From the NCBI RefSeq assembly GCF_004917065.1, contig NZ_SSYA01000003.1:332318-396317 (forward strand): 64,000 nt of DNA. The letters run 5' to 3'. The notes under the pieces were generated by a model. The model was not told the DNA's origin. It saw nothing but the letters and a program-made list of their open reading frames with translations, and searched no databases. The position numbers were made by a program, and so were the translations under genes. This stretch comes from Geomonas ferrireducens. Its GTDB lineage: Bacteria; Desulfobacterota; Desulfuromonadia; Geobacterales; Geobacteraceae. Numbering within the stretch: the stretch's first letter is position 1; the number at the start of each line of letters is the position of its first letter. Of the stretch, positions 1 to 8,711 are shown one piece after another.

Positions 1-1
1 T

Positions 2-1543
2 GTTGCCCCGGTTGCGAGCGAGGGTGCTCTTGGCCACATCACCATTGACAGCGCCGGTCACTGGACTTACAGCGTTGCCAATGCCGATGTGCAGTACCTC
101 GGCAATGGCGAAACCAAACTTGAAACCTTCACCGTGCAGAGCGTCGACGGTACCAGCCACGACATCGTTATAACGATTAACGGTGCCCCTGACTTGCCGG
201 TTCTTGATTCGCACAGCGTCTACATGCCGGATTCTTCTTCAGAGATGACCGGCGACTATGCTAACGGGTATGCACTGCAAATCAGCGCACCTTCTGGTGG
301 AGACAGCGGCGATGCAATAACCATTACGGTTGGCAGCTTACCTACTGCTGGCACTATTGGGTATGTCGACGGAACCGGCTTCCATGCCGTTGCTGCGAAC
401 CAGACACTAACATCCGCGCAACTGCAGTCATTGGTTTATCAGCCAGATGGCCTGGCAACGTTCGACCCGGCGACTGGATTTGGTAAGACCGGTGCCGACA
501 ATGTTCAGTTCACCTACACCGTCAATAATGGGTTTGATTCGGCAACAGGGACAATAGACCTGCACACGCTGCTTGGCACCGGTGGTTACATTGCAGAGGT
601 ACAAGTGGGCAGCGTCTCTCATCCCTTGACTTCGGGGAGCAATCAGTCCGTTCAATTTGCAGTGGATCCGATATTGGCATCGGCTACAGACTACTCTCAG
701 GCCGCAATACAGCTCTCGACGGACTTCATGAGCATGAATACGAAGACTCTGACCTCCCAGGTTGAGAACCAAGTAAACGTTAAACTGGTCATTGACGGGC
801 ACACTTTCACGGTTGTCTCTGCCAGCGACACCACGCATGTGAATTGGCAGGCGATACCTGGCAGTGGTGGTGACGGCGACTTAAATGTGGATCATGGAGC
901 CTATTGGACCAGCGTGAACACTAATGCACCTGCTGGCGCCAACACTATTCAACAGCACAGCATTTCGTTCAATGACATCTCAGATGGAACTACGACGCTA
1001 GCGTCGTACTTGGCTAACCATCCGCAGGCCCCAGGCTCTGTCTGGACCGTAGTGTATGACGATATTAAATCCGGAAACGAGCAGGCACGGTACATACATC
1101 TCTCGATCGTTCAGGATGTAAGCGCGCAAAACTCGGTATCTACGGTTGGTTCAAGTGGCAACGATGTAATATACGGAACCACATCCCATGGCGATAATCT
1201 CAGCGGTGGTGCCGGCGATGATGTCATCACGGGACGGCAAGGCAATGATACGCTCTCCGGCGGCGCAGGAAATAATACCTTGACTGGCGGTGCAGGTGCT
1301 GACACGTTTAAAGTCGGTGCAGGGCATGACACGATTAAAGACTACACCGTTGGTGAAGACAAAATAGTCATTGAACCAACACACACAGACGCACTCTTCG
1401 AACATACGGAGGGATCCACTACGGCGCATCTTACCATCTACAATAACGGCGCTCAGGTTGGAACGGTGACTTTTGAAAACGTCGGTAACTCAACGGATCT
1501 TTTGAATTCCCTTATTCATGACGATTCCACGATTCATAAGTAA
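2..1543 (+). CDS. VCBS/RTX-type secreted protein, 3' end only
   Basis: The frame is open from base 2, so the gene begins outside the window; an in-frame GTG at 89 is not the start. The first ~55 residues form a VCBS repeat ending ITINGAPD, the usual repeat boundary. The middle is a low-complexity beta-rich region without a recognised catalytic motif. Near the C-terminus, at about 1155-1320, are glycine/aspartate nonapeptides of the hemolysin-type calcium-binding class (GNDVIYG, GGAGDDVITG, GNDTLSGGAGNNTLTGGAGADTF). A final domain (HDTIKDYTVGEDKIVI) resembles the type I secretion targeting domain of large adhesins. Inferred role: a calcium-folded cell-surface or extracellular adhesin exported by an ABC type I system encoded elsewhere. 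AT content is higher than in the flanking genes, as is common for such proteins. Full length is unknown. Confidence 0.85.
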   Translation, partial: VAPVASEGALGHITIDSAGHWTYSVANADVQYLGNGETKLETFTVQSVDGTSHDIVITINGAPDLPVLDSHSVYMPDSSSEMTGDYANGYALQISAPSGGDSGDAITITVGSLPTAGTIGYVDGTGFHAVAANQTLTSAQLQSLVYQPDGLATFDPATGFGKTGADNVQFTYTVNNGFDSATGTIDLHTLLGTGGYIAEVQVGSVSHPLTSGSNQSVQFAVDPILASATDYSQAAIQLSTDFMSMNTKTLTSQVENQVNVKLVIDGHTFTVVSASDTTHVNWQAIPGSGGDGDLNVDHGAYWTSVNTNAPAGANTIQQHSISFNDISDGTTTLASYLANHPQAPGSVWTVVYDDIKSGNEQARYIHLSIVQDVSAQNSVSTVGSSGNDVIYGTTSHGDNLSGGAGDDVITGRQGNDTLSGGAGNNTLTGGAGADTFKVGAGHDTIKDYTVGEDKIVIEPTHTDALFEHTEGSTTAHLTIYNNGAQVGTVTFENVGNSTDLLNSLIHDDSTIHK

Positions 1544-1564
1544 GGTTTACTGATTGTTTAAGCC

Positions 1565-1603
1565 AAAGCTGCCGCGAAAGATGTTTTTCGCGGCAGCTTT
1601 TTT
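1565..1603 (+). terminator. Rho-independent terminator after the RTX gene
   Basis: A perfect 15-bp stem (1565-1579 pairing with 1586-1600) has a 6-base loop and runs into a T tract. It begins 22 bases after the stop codon of the RTX gene. Confidence 0.92.
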
Positions 1604-1673
1604 GTATGGAATCGAGAACATTTGTGGCTTTCTGCAACTTAAATTGTTTTTCATTCCCCTCCGCAGGATTCCC

Positions 1674-1702
1674 TTGACACTCCTGCCGCAAAAAACTATA
1701 GC
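1674..1702 (+). promoter_or_regulatory. Sigma-70-type promoter for gspAB
   Basis: TTGACA at 1674-1679, a 17-base spacer, and TATAGC at 1697-1702. It lies about 56 bases before the gspA start and after the terminator of the previous gene, so gspAB probably begins its own transcript. Confidence 0.7.
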
Positions 1703-1758
1703 TATAACGTCCACTTCACCCAACCCTTCTCCGCCCTGGCCGGGCTTTTCGGGGAATT

Positions 1759-3420
1759 ATGTACTGGGAATCTTTCGGCTTCAAAGAACCACCTTTCGCC
1801 CTCACTCCTAACCCGTCCTTTCTCTTCCTGAGCGCTCCGCACCAGGAGGCTTTCGCGCACCTGCTCTTCGCCATAGAGAACCGCGCGGGCTTCATCGAGC
1901 TCTCGGGCGAGGTCGGCACGGGGAAGACGACCATCGTCAGGACTCTTTTAAACCAGCTCGACCCGGAAACGCACCGCACCGCGCTGATCTTCAACCCGAT
2001 CCTCTCGCCTATCGGCTTCATGAAGGAGGTGAACGCGGAGTTCGGCCTTTCCTGCGATGGTAACGAGATCCGCGACCTGCACGCCGCGCTCAACGCCTTC
2101 CTCCTCGACGAGAATCGGGCGGGGCGGACCGTCGTATTGGTCATCGACGAGGCGCAAAACCTCTCTATCGAAGTCCTCGAGCATGTGCGGCTTATCTCCA
2201 ACCTGGAGACGGAGAGCGCCAAGCTCATCCAGATCGTGCTGGTCGGGCAGCCTGAGTTGAACGCGCTTTTGGGGCGGGACGAACTGCGCCAGTTAGACCA
2301 GCGCATCACGGTGCGCTACCACCTGAAACCGATGTGCTTCGATGACACCTGCGCCTACATCAGGCACCGGATCAGGTTCGCGGCCGACGGCAGGGAACCG
2401 CTCACCTTTTCCCTAGGAGCCTTCAGACGTATTTACCGCTTTTCAGGGGGACTGCCGCGCTTGATCAACGGCGTCTGTGATCGTGCCTTGCTGCTTGCCT
2501 ACACACGGGAGTGCAAGGAGGTGAGCAAGACGATGGCCTCTCTCTCGATCGCCGATTTGCGCAGGGAGAGCCCGCGCAGGCGGCGCAGCCTGCAGGTCCA
2601 GATGCTTTCGGCCGCACTGGTAGTCTGCGTTTTGGTCATCGCCGGCTTCTCCATCGCTTCTCTGCATCTTTTCGATAGGGGTGAGAACAAGGCGGTGCAA
2701 CAGGTGCCCGAGCACAAAGAGACCAAGGTGACGGCAAAGGAAACTGCGCCTTTCTCTGCCGAGGCCGCCAGGCAGGCGATAGCCGCTCAGTCGACGCAGG
2801 ACAACCTCTATGCCGCAATGAACGCGGTACTCGGCGCCTGGCAGGTAGCGAAAATCGAACCGGTGGCAGGTCAGCCCGACAACATCCGCACCCTGGCGCG
2901 GCAGCGCGGCCTTACCGCGACCAAACAGAACGTCAGCCTCGAAACCCTTGAGCGGCTGGACGCCCCGGCGCTCCTTCATCTCGTTCTGCCCGGAAATGTC
3001 GAACGGCTGGTGGCACTGGTCGGGCTGGACGGAGACCAGGTGCACGTCGTCCCAGCCATTGCCGAAAGATCGACCCTTTCCCGCGCGGACCTCGCCCAGT
3101 TGTGGAGCGGCGGCGCGACCTTGCTCTGGAAGGACTTTCACGGCATAGCCACCAAAGGCGCCGACAAGGCGGCCGGGAACAGGCAGCTGCAGGAGCTTTT
3201 GAAGCAGATCGGCTGTTACGCCGGGACGCCGAACGGAGCCTTCGACGAGGCCACGAAAACGGCCCTTGCCGAGTTTCAGCGCAGGGAGCAAGTGACGGCG
3301 GACGGCAAGGTGGGGGCCCAGACCCTCATCCTGCTTTACCGGCGCGCCGGTGGTTTCTTCCCTCCGGGGCTTGCCAAGGCAAGCGGGGCAAACGGCAAAC
3401 AGACTACGGGGCGGATCTGA
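1759..3420 (+). CDS. gspA: GspA/ExeA-like AAA ATPase of type II secretion
   Basis: A 553-residue protein with an N-terminal AAA ATPase domain: Walker A GEVGTGKTT at residues 50-58 and Walker B VVLVIDEAQN at 125-134. One membrane helix follows at about 282-305, then a periplasmic part ending in a peptidoglycan_binding_1 domain (about 470-530). This is the ExeA/GspA layout. In Aeromonas, ExeA with ExeB binds peptidoglycan and helps the GspD secretin assemble through the cell wall. The gene is followed one base later by gspB, which supports the assignment. Start ATG at 1759 opens with YWESFGFKEPPF, the usual N-terminus of this family. The ATPase domain alone also resembles transposition helper ATPases, but the membrane helix, the PG-binding domain and gspB rule that out. 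Confidence 0.9.
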   Translation: MYWESFGFKEPPFALTPNPSFLFLSAPHQEAFAHLLFAIENRAGFIELSGEVGTGKTTIVRTLLNQLDPETHRTALIFNPILSPIGFMKEVNAEFGLSCDGNEIRDLHAALNAFLLDENRAGRTVVLVIDEAQNLSIEVLEHVRLISNLETESAKLIQIVLVGQPELNALLGRDELRQLDQRITVRYHLKPMCFDDTCAYIRHRIRFAADGREPLTFSLGAFRRIYRFSGGLPRLINGVCDRALLLAYTRECKEVSKTMASLSIADLRRESPRRRRSLQVQMLSAALVVCVLVIAGFSIASLHLFDRGENKAVQQVPEHKETKVTAKETAPFSAEAARQAIAAQSTQDNLYAAMNAVLGAWQVAKIEPVAGQPDNIRTLARQRGLTATKQNVSLETLERLDAPALLHLVLPGNVERLVALVGLDGDQVHVVPAIAERSTLSRADLAQLWSGGATLLWKDFHGIATKGADKAAGNRQLQELLKQIGCYAGTPNGAFDEATKTALAEFQRREQVTADGKVGAQTLILLYRRAGGFFPPGLAKASGANGKQTTGRI

Positions 3421-3421
3421 C

Positions 3422-4141
3422 ATGAGCCTTATCCTTGATGCATTGAGAAAGATGGAGCAGGAACGCAGAAGCAAGCGTGGCAACAGCCAGGACCTGCGTC
3501 CCGAGGTGCTTCGCTACCGCCTGGCCGCCCAGCCCAAGGAAAAATCCCGGTATCCGCTGGCTGTCGCGGCCGGCCTCGTGTTGCTCTGCGCCGGTCTGGG
3601 AGCGGGCTTCATGCTTAAGAGTCGCGGTGCGGCACAGGTTGCCGACCAGGCGCCCGCAGGCATTCCCGCCGCACCGCCTGCCGTGGCGGTACAGCCACCG
3701 GTCGCGGCGGTACCGGCCCCTGCTGTTCCGGCTGCGGCCGCGCTTCCTCAACCGGCTCCCGCGCCGCCTGTCGCGACTCCGGCAGCTCCCGCCCAGCCTG
3801 TGGTTGGAGCCGCCACACCCGTCCCGCCTCCGGCGGAGCTGATCAGAAAAACTTCCCGCACCGCTGCGCCCGCTTATGCCCAAGAAGCCGTGGCGCAGCC
3901 GAGGGCGCCGCGCGGGGAAAATGCGACCGCTGCCGCAGGCGGGCAGGATATCGTCATCTCCGGCATCGCGTATCAGGACGAGCGGCGCATGCGTCGTGCG
4001 GTGCTGAATGGAAGCCTGGTAGGCGAGGGGGCCGAGGTTGCCGGCGCCCGGGTGGTCGAGATCAAGGAAACCAAGGTGAGGCTGTCCAGGGGAGGGCACG
4101 TTTTTGAGATCCCCTTCTCCTCCGGGCTGCAGTCCCGCTGA
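3422..4141 (+). CDS. gspB: GspB-like general secretion pathway protein
   Basis: A 239-residue protein starting MSLILDALRKMEQERR, the characteristic opening of GspB/ExeB. A single membrane helix lies at about residues 40-62, followed by a long Pro/Ala-rich linker (about 70-170) that would span the periplasm. The C-terminal T2SSB-type domain runs from about 180 to 239 and contains DIVISGIAYQDERRMRRAVLNG. Partner of GspA in placing the type II secretin. The ATG at 3422 is one base after the gspA stop, so the two are probably translationally coupled; the open frame extends further upstream inside gspA but the family start is clear. The linker is strongly biased (PAPAVPAAA-type runs), so length there will vary between strains. 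Confidence 0.88.
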   Translation: MSLILDALRKMEQERRSKRGNSQDLRPEVLRYRLAAQPKEKSRYPLAVAAGLVLLCAGLGAGFMLKSRGAAQVADQAPAGIPAAPPAVAVQPPVAAVPAPAVPAAAALPQPAPAPPVATPAAPAQPVVGAATPVPPPAELIRKTSRTAAPAYAQEAVAQPRAPRGENATAAAGGQDIVISGIAYQDERRMRRAVLNGSLVGEGAEVAGARVVEIKETKVRLSRGGHVFEIPFSSGLQSR

Positions 4142-4278
4142 GTTGCTCCCCTTGACGCTCCCAGGTCTATTCGCGTGGACCGTGGGGCTGTCTGTCAAAA
4201 AAAAATAGCACTCTAAAGAAAAATACCGGACAGAGGCTGTCTGACAGTGGATAATTGGCTCCAGCAGGAGGTGATGTC

Positions 4279-4629
4279 ATGCTGCGGACGCATGTGTATC
4301 TGACTTCGGGGCTCTTGTCATTGGCACTGGCTGGTTGCAGTTCCGGCAACTTCATGGTGCATAAGGAAAACGTCAGCTTGTTCATCACCAGCGACAGGCC
4401 GGAGTTGAGACTCGTGCTATGCGATTCCGGTGACATGGAACGCATCGCGAGAGACTCGCACCTGCAGGAAACCCTGCAGCAGTCGCTGAAAGAAAAGATC
4501 TGTGCGGTGCATAAAAACAGGAAGGACCTGAAGGCGCTGCTTGCTTCACTGGACAAGGACCAGCTTGAGGCCTTCATGGATGCCTTCCGTAAGAACGGCT
4601 ATGAGATAAACCTCGTTGCGGACGGCTGA
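4279..4629 (+). CDS. Small putative lipoprotein of unknown function
   Basis: A 116-residue protein. The ATG at 4279 is preceded by AGGAGGTGAT at 4266-4275, which decides the start over an upstream TTG in the same frame. The N-terminus is a lipoprotein signal with lipobox LALAGC followed by SSG, so Cys 19 or so would be lipidated. The mature part is helical and charged, without a domain I recognise. Two features stand out: LVLCDSGDMERIARDS and a C-terminal stretch rich in Lys/Asp. It stands between gspB and a racemase-family gene, with a 137-base gap before it, so it may have its own promoter. No function is assigned. Confidence 0.75.
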   Translation: MLRTHVYLTSGLLSLALAGCSSGNFMVHKENVSLFITSDRPELRLVLCDSGDMERIARDSHLQETLQQSLKEKICAVHKNRKDLKALLASLDKDQLEAFMDAFRKNGYEINLVADG

Positions 4630-4688
4630 GCCGGCGGATGATGCGTCCGTGCGGCGCTGACGCGGCGATGGGAACAAGGAGGCAGGGG

Positions 4689-5387
4689 ATGAAGACCATC
4701 GGCATGATTGGGGGGCTCGGGCCTGAGTCCACCGTGGACTACTACCAGCGCATCATCCAGGCCTGCCGGGTCCCCGGAAGCCTCGCCGCGCCCGAAATGG
4801 TGATCTATAGCGTGAACATCGAGGAGGTGCTGGACCTGGTGGCCCGGCGCGAGTGGACCCATCTCATCTACCTGCTCGTGCAGAAAGTCAGGGCGCTGCA
4901 GAAGGCGGGGGCGGATGTCGCCATCATCACGGCCAACACGCCGCACGTGGTCTTCGACGAGGTAAAGGCGAAGACGACCCTTCCGATGATCAGCATCGTC
5001 ACGGCGACCTGCGATAAGGCAAAGGAGTTGGGCGTGAAGAAGGTCGCGCTCCTGGGCACCCGCTTCACCATGCAGGAGAACTTCTTCGCTCCCCCTTTTA
5101 ACGCCGCCGGTATTTCAGTGGCGGTTCCCAGCGAGGCCGAGCAGGAGTACATCCACGAGAAGCTGATGACGGAAATCGAGTTGGGCGTCATCAAGGAAGA
5201 AACGAGGAAAGGACTGATCGATATCATCGATCGCATGGTGCGCGAAGAAAAGGCGGAGGCGGTCATCCTCGGCTGCACCGAATTGCCGCTCATCGTGAAG
5301 GACGGCGACTACGACACCACCTTCCTCAACACTACGGCCATTCACGTCGAAAGCGTGGTGAGGTATTGCAGGGAAGGGAGAAAATGA
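4689..5387 (+). CDS. Aspartate/glutamate racemase family protein
   Basis: A 232-residue protein of the Asp/Glu racemase superfamily (RacX/YgeA-like), opening MKTIGMIGGLGPESTVDYYQ. The ATG at 4689 follows AAGGAGG at 4676-4682 and is preferred over an upstream in-frame ATG at 4638. These enzymes normally use two cysteines as paired acid/base catalysts. The second one is present in the motif ILGCTELPL. At the first site the sequence reads TANTPH where CNTxH is expected, so Ala replaces Cys. Family members lacking one Cys are known (Thr in E. coli YgeA), so racemase or isomerase activity is still possible but its substrate cannot be read from the sequence. The gene ends four bases from the convergent yoeB gene. 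Confidence 0.82.
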   Translation: MKTIGMIGGLGPESTVDYYQRIIQACRVPGSLAAPEMVIYSVNIEEVLDLVARREWTHLIYLLVQKVRALQKAGADVAIITANTPHVVFDEVKAKTTLPMISIVTATCDKAKELGVKKVALLGTRFTMQENFFAPPFNAAGISVAVPSEAEQEYIHEKLMTEIELGVIKEETRKGLIDIIDRMVREEKAEAVILGCTELPLIVKDGDYDTTFLNTTAIHVESVVRYCREGRK

Positions 5388-5391
5388 TGAG

Positions 5392-5652
5392 TCAGCCGGC
5401 GTAGTGGTAGCGGCAGGCAATCACCACGATTTCCTTTTCCTCCACTAGATACACGAGCCGGTGCTCACGGTCTATCCTGCGAGACCAGCAGCCGGCTAGT
5501 TGAAAGCGAAGCGGTTCCGGCTTTCCTGCACCCTGAAAGGGGGTGCGCCGGACCTCTTCCAGCAGGGCGAGGACCCGCTCAGTTTGGCGCTTGTCGGTCT
5601 TTAACCAGTAGCGCAGGTCATCCAGCGCGGTAGGAGTAAAAGAGACATTCAT
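5392..5652 (-). CDS. yoeB: YoeB/Txe-family toxin (mRNA interferase)
   Basis: An 86-residue protein with the complete YoeB pattern: N-terminal FTPTALDDLRYWLKTD, central GKPEPLRF.LAGCWSRRI, DREHRLVY, and C-terminal ACRYHY. In the RelE/YoeB superfamily these are ribosome-dependent endoribonucleases that cut mRNA in the A site. The Arg of the SRRI/DREHR segment and the terminal His-Tyr are the expected active-site positions. Its start overlaps the stop of the antitoxin gene by four bases, the normal order antitoxin then toxin. It is on the minus strand in an otherwise plus-strand run, consistent with a small acquired cassette. It looks intact. Confidence 0.92.
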   Translation of the reverse strand: MNVSFTPTALDDLRYWLKTDKRQTERVLALLEEVRRTPFQGAGKPEPLRFQLAGCWSRRIDREHRLVYLVEEKEIVVIACRYHYAG

Positions 5653-5903
5653 AGATCGAGGGCTTCGAGCGGTGTCCTTTTACCGGCTTTTGCTTCCGCG
5701 AGGGATTGGGTGAGACGGGCGGCATTGGCAGGGCTGGAAAGCAAGTAGTCACTTTCCAGGATAGACTCGTAGTCGTCGAGGCTCAGGATGACCACGCTTT
5801 CGCCTTTGCGGCGCGTAACCAGAATCGGTTCGTGGTTCTTGCAAGCCTCATCCATCACGTTTTTCAAGTCCTGACGTGCTTCACTGTATGTTATCGCTTG
5901 CAT
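5649..5903 (-). CDS. yefM: YefM-family antitoxin
   Basis: An 84-residue Phd/YefM antitoxin opening MQAITYSEARQDLKNVMDEA and containing TRRKGESVVILSLDDYESILES, the canonical YefM core. The C-terminal tail (residues about 55-84) would wrap the toxin. I place the start at 5903, preceded by TGGAGGTACCC; the frame extends 19 codons further up but lacks family similarity there. It overlaps yoeB by four bases. YefM proteins repress their own operon through palindromes in the promoter. The upstream sequence holds TTGTACAA, a perfect 8-base palindrome that could be part of such an operator. Confidence 0.92.
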   Translation of the reverse strand: MQAITYSEARQDLKNVMDEACKNHEPILVTRRKGESVVILSLDDYESILESDYLLSSPANAARLTQSLAEAKAGKRTPLEALDL

Positions 5904-5986
5904 GGGTACCTCCAGTTTGACAACTTCTTGTACAATAACATCTGCCCGTTGCGTTGGCAACGTGGAATGAAAGAAGAGGGGGGAGT

Positions 5987-6526
5987 ATGAAAAAATTGAT
6001 GGTTTTGGCGATGGTCCTGATTGCTTCGACTTCCTTCGCCGGGGAGAAAAAGAAGGCGTCCAAAGAAACCGCCGCCTCCGTTACGCTCCAGGAAAAATGG
6101 GATGCCGATCCCTCCTTGCTGAAGCTCGATTGCAACGACAACATGTGCGTCTACGGGATCAAGGGGACGGCACAGATCATCGACGCTGACACCAACGTCC
6201 GGTCCGCTTGGGTCGCCTTTCTCTACACCAGCGAGGGGCGCAAGACGCTCTCGCCGCAGTTGAAGGGGAGCTATTACAGCAAGGAAAAGTGGAACATCAA
6301 CTGCAACGACCTGAAGATGAACGTTTCATCCATCCACTATTACGATGCGAAAGGGACTCCGCTCAATTCCTACAACAACGACGAGGAATGGTCCGATATC
6401 GTCCCCGGCAGCTTCGGCGAGACGGTGGCCGCCATCGTCTGCTCCGTGGAGGACGACGGGGACGAGGACGCGACCCCCGCGCAAGAGGTCCCTGGTGAAC
6501 CGGTCAAAGAAGGGACCGTCTTTTAG
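5987..6526 (+). CDS. Secreted hypothetical protein
   Basis: A 179-residue protein with a Sec signal peptide (MKKLMVLAMVLIASTSFA, probable cleavage after SFA). The ATG at 5987 follows a purine-rich GAGGGGGGAG ribosome-binding site. The mature part carries a few cysteines (DCNDNMCVYG, NINCNDLKM, AIVCSVED) that could form disulfides in the periplasm, and an acidic Pro-rich tail. Phrases such as WDADPSLLKLDC and AWVAFLYTSEGRKTLS have the look of a periplasmic protein of the surface-adhesin E-like type, but I do not recognise a named family with certainty. It ends five bases before the MFS gene. Confidence 0.75.
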   Translation: MKKLMVLAMVLIASTSFAGEKKKASKETAASVTLQEKWDADPSLLKLDCNDNMCVYGIKGTAQIIDADTNVRSAWVAFLYTSEGRKTLSPQLKGSYYSKEKWNINCNDLKMNVSSIHYYDAKGTPLNSYNNDEEWSDIVPGSFGETVAAIVCSVEDDGDEDATPAQEVPGEPVKEGTVF

Positions 6527-6531
6527 GGGCC

Positions 6532-7866
6532 ATGGTTCCCGTCGAAGGGACATCGCGGCTTAGCTTGCTGCTTCGGGCACTGCGCTCCCGCAACTACCGG
6601 CTTTTCGTGGCCGGCCAGAGCGTATCGCTCGTCGGCACCTGGATGCAGCAGGTCGCCATGAGCTGGCTCGTCTACCGCCTTACCGACTCCGCCTTCCTGC
6701 TCGGCGTGGTCGGCTTCACCAGTCAGATTCCCACCTTTATTTTTTCGCCCGTCGCAGGCGTTCTCGCCGATCGCATGAACCGCAGGCGTCTGCTGATGAT
6801 CACCCAGGCGCTCGCCATGGTGCAGGCAGCTCTCCTCGCCGCCGCTGTGATGCTCGGGGTGGTGCAGGTCTGGCACATCGTGGTGCTAAGCCTGGTCCTC
6901 GGCATGGTGAACGCCTTCGACATACCGATCCGCCAGTCCTTCGTGGTCGAGATGGTGACGAACCGGGAGGATCTGGGGAACGCCATCGCCCTCAACTCCT
7001 CCATGGTGAACGCCGCCCGCCTGGTCGGCCCGACCGTCGCCGGGCTCCTTGTTGCTTCGGTCGGGGAGGGGATCTGCTTTCTTTTGAACAGCGCGAGCTA
7101 CCTCGCCGTGCTGCTGGCGCTCTTCGCCATGCGCATCGAGCCGCGTGAGGGCGACGGTAAGCCGCGGCGCCACGTCCTGCACGAACTCAAGGAAGGTTTC
7201 TTCTACGCCTTCGGCTTCGCCCCCATCAGGAGCATCCTGCTTTTGATTGCGCTGATGAGCCTCACCGGCATGCCCTACACCGTGCTGATTCCGGTCTTCG
7301 CGAGGGACATTCTGCACGGCGGCGCCCACACCTTCGGCTTTCTCATGACCGCTGCTGGCTGCGGCGCGCTGGCGGGGACCATCTATCTCGCCTCGCGCGA
7401 CAGCGTCCTCGGCCTTGGGCGGGTCATCGTCGTTTCGGCAGTGATCTTTTCCGCCGGGGTCGCAGCCTTCGCCCTTTCCGGCAACATCTCCCTCTCGTTA
7501 GTCGCCCTCATGGTCGCAGGCTTCGGCGCCATGACCCTGGTCGCCTCGTGCAACACCATCCTGCAGACCATCCTGGAGGAGGACAAGCGGGGGCGGGTGA
7601 TGAGCTTTTTCACCGTCGCCTTCATGGGGATGACGCCGTTCGGCAGCCTGGGGGCGGGGACCATGTCACGTATGGTGGGGCCTCGTGTAACGCTCGTCGT
7701 CGGTGCCGTATGCTGTCTGCTGGGAGCGCTCGTTTTCGCGAGGAATCTGCCTCGCATCAGGGCGTTGGTGCGCCCGATATACGCCCGCATGGGGATACTG
7801 AAGGAGGTGGCCAACGGCATGGAGAGCGCGGCGGAACAGCCGCCCATGCCTGAGGATAAACGATGA
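6532..7866 (+). CDS. MFS transporter, EntS/MFS_3-like exporter
   Basis: A 444-residue inner-membrane protein with about 12 hydrophobic helices. It starts RSRNYRLFVAGQSVSLVGTWMQQVAMSWLVYRLTDSA, which matches the N-terminus of the MFS_3 (enterobactin exporter EntS-like) subfamily. The loop 2-3 motif GVLADRMNRRRLL, the typical MFS motif A, is present. A second copy is degenerate. These proteins export small molecules using the proton gradient; the substrate cannot be inferred. It is followed 21 bases later by a LysE-type exporter, so the two may be co-transcribed. Confidence 0.88.
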   Translation: MVPVEGTSRLSLLLRALRSRNYRLFVAGQSVSLVGTWMQQVAMSWLVYRLTDSAFLLGVVGFTSQIPTFIFSPVAGVLADRMNRRRLLMITQALAMVQAALLAAAVMLGVVQVWHIVVLSLVLGMVNAFDIPIRQSFVVEMVTNREDLGNAIALNSSMVNAARLVGPTVAGLLVASVGEGICFLLNSASYLAVLLALFAMRIEPREGDGKPRRHVLHELKEGFFYAFGFAPIRSILLLIALMSLTGMPYTVLIPVFARDILHGGAHTFGFLMTAAGCGALAGTIYLASRDSVLGLGRVIVVSAVIFSAGVAAFALSGNISLSLVALMVAGFGAMTLVASCNTILQTILEEDKRGRVMSFFTVAFMGMTPFGSLGAGTMSRMVGPRVTLVVGAVCCLLGALVFARNLPRIRALVRPIYARMGILKEVANGMESAAEQPPMPEDKR

Positions 7867-7887
7867 AGAACAAAGGACGTATTTTGA

Positions 7888-8505
7888 ATGCTTGATTTCC
7901 TTACTGCAGGTCTCGTTCTCGGATTCTCGGCGGGTTTCTCGCCGGGGCCGCTTCTCATGCTGGTCATCTCGGAGACGCTCACCCACGGCACCCGCTCCGG
8001 CGTCCGGGTGGCGCTCTCGCCGATCATCACCGATTTCCCCATCATCCTCGCCACCGTGCTTTTGCTGATGAACCTTTCCGGCTATCACGGCGTCCTCGGC
8101 GTCGTCTCGCTGGCAGGGGGGCTGTTCGTGCTCTACACCGGGTACGAGTCGCTGCGCGCGCAGCCGGTCGCACTGGAGCTCCCCAAGGAGCCGCCTAAGT
8201 CCCTGCGCAAGGGGATCCTCACCAACTTCCTGAGTCCGCATCCCTACCTCTTCTGGATCACGGTCGGCGCTCCCATTCTGACCAGATCCCTCAATATAGG
8301 CATCACCGCTTTCCTCGCCTTCATCGGAAGCTTCTACCTCTCCCTGGTCGGCGCCAAGATCATCCTCGCCGTGGCGGTGGGGAAGTCGCGTGCCTTCATG
8401 GGGAGCCGCCTCTACCTCTGGATCATGCGTCTTCTCGGGGCTCTTTTGACCTTCTTCGCGCTGCTTCTCTTCCGGGAGGGGCTTAGGCTGCTGGGGGTGT
8501 TGTAA
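7888..8505 (+). CDS. LysE/RhtB-family exporter
   Basis: A 205-residue membrane protein of the LysE superfamily. The N-terminal GFSAGFSPGPLLMLVISETLTHGTRSGVRVALSP and the central NFLSPHPYLFWITVGAPIL are the conserved family signatures. About six membrane helices are expected. LysE/RhtB proteins export amino acids or related small metabolites; specificity is not readable here. ATG at 7888. It lies 21 bases after the MFS gene and is followed by a 206-base gap with a promoter for the next gene, so it is probably the last gene of its transcript. Confidence 0.88.
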   Translation: MLDFLTAGLVLGFSAGFSPGPLLMLVISETLTHGTRSGVRVALSPIITDFPIILATVLLLMNLSGYHGVLGVVSLAGGLFVLYTGYESLRAQPVALELPKEPPKSLRKGILTNFLSPHPYLFWITVGAPILTRSLNIGITAFLAFIGSFYLSLVGAKIILAVAVGKSRAFMGSRLYLWIMRLLGALLTFFALLLFREGLRLLGVL

Positions 8506-8563
8506 GGGCGGCGGGCCCGGGGGACTTGATCAGCAGATCATTGCAAGCGTCTTGCAATATATA

Positions 8564-8592
8564 TTGACACCTCTATTAGTATGCACTAAATT
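8564..8592 (+). promoter_or_regulatory. Sigma-70-type promoter before the TPR gene
   Basis: TTGACA at 8564-8569, a 17-base spacer, and TAAATT at 8587-8592, in the AT-rich part of the gap between the LysE gene and the TPR gene. It would give a leader of roughly 110 bases. Confidence 0.6.
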
Positions 8593-8711
8593 GCCGCAAG
8601 CGTGTGGGAGCCGGTACTTTTTCCGCCGGACGCACCAGGGCGGCAGCCCCGTGTCACTCCCCGCACCGGCCGCTTTTCGCGGCTATTCTTCCGCGAAGGC
8701 GAGATCGTGAC

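Noticed and set aside
1554-1811. 85-codon frame between the RTX gene and gspA
   Set aside because: It runs through the terminator hairpin and the gspA promoter and lacks a ribosome-binding site.
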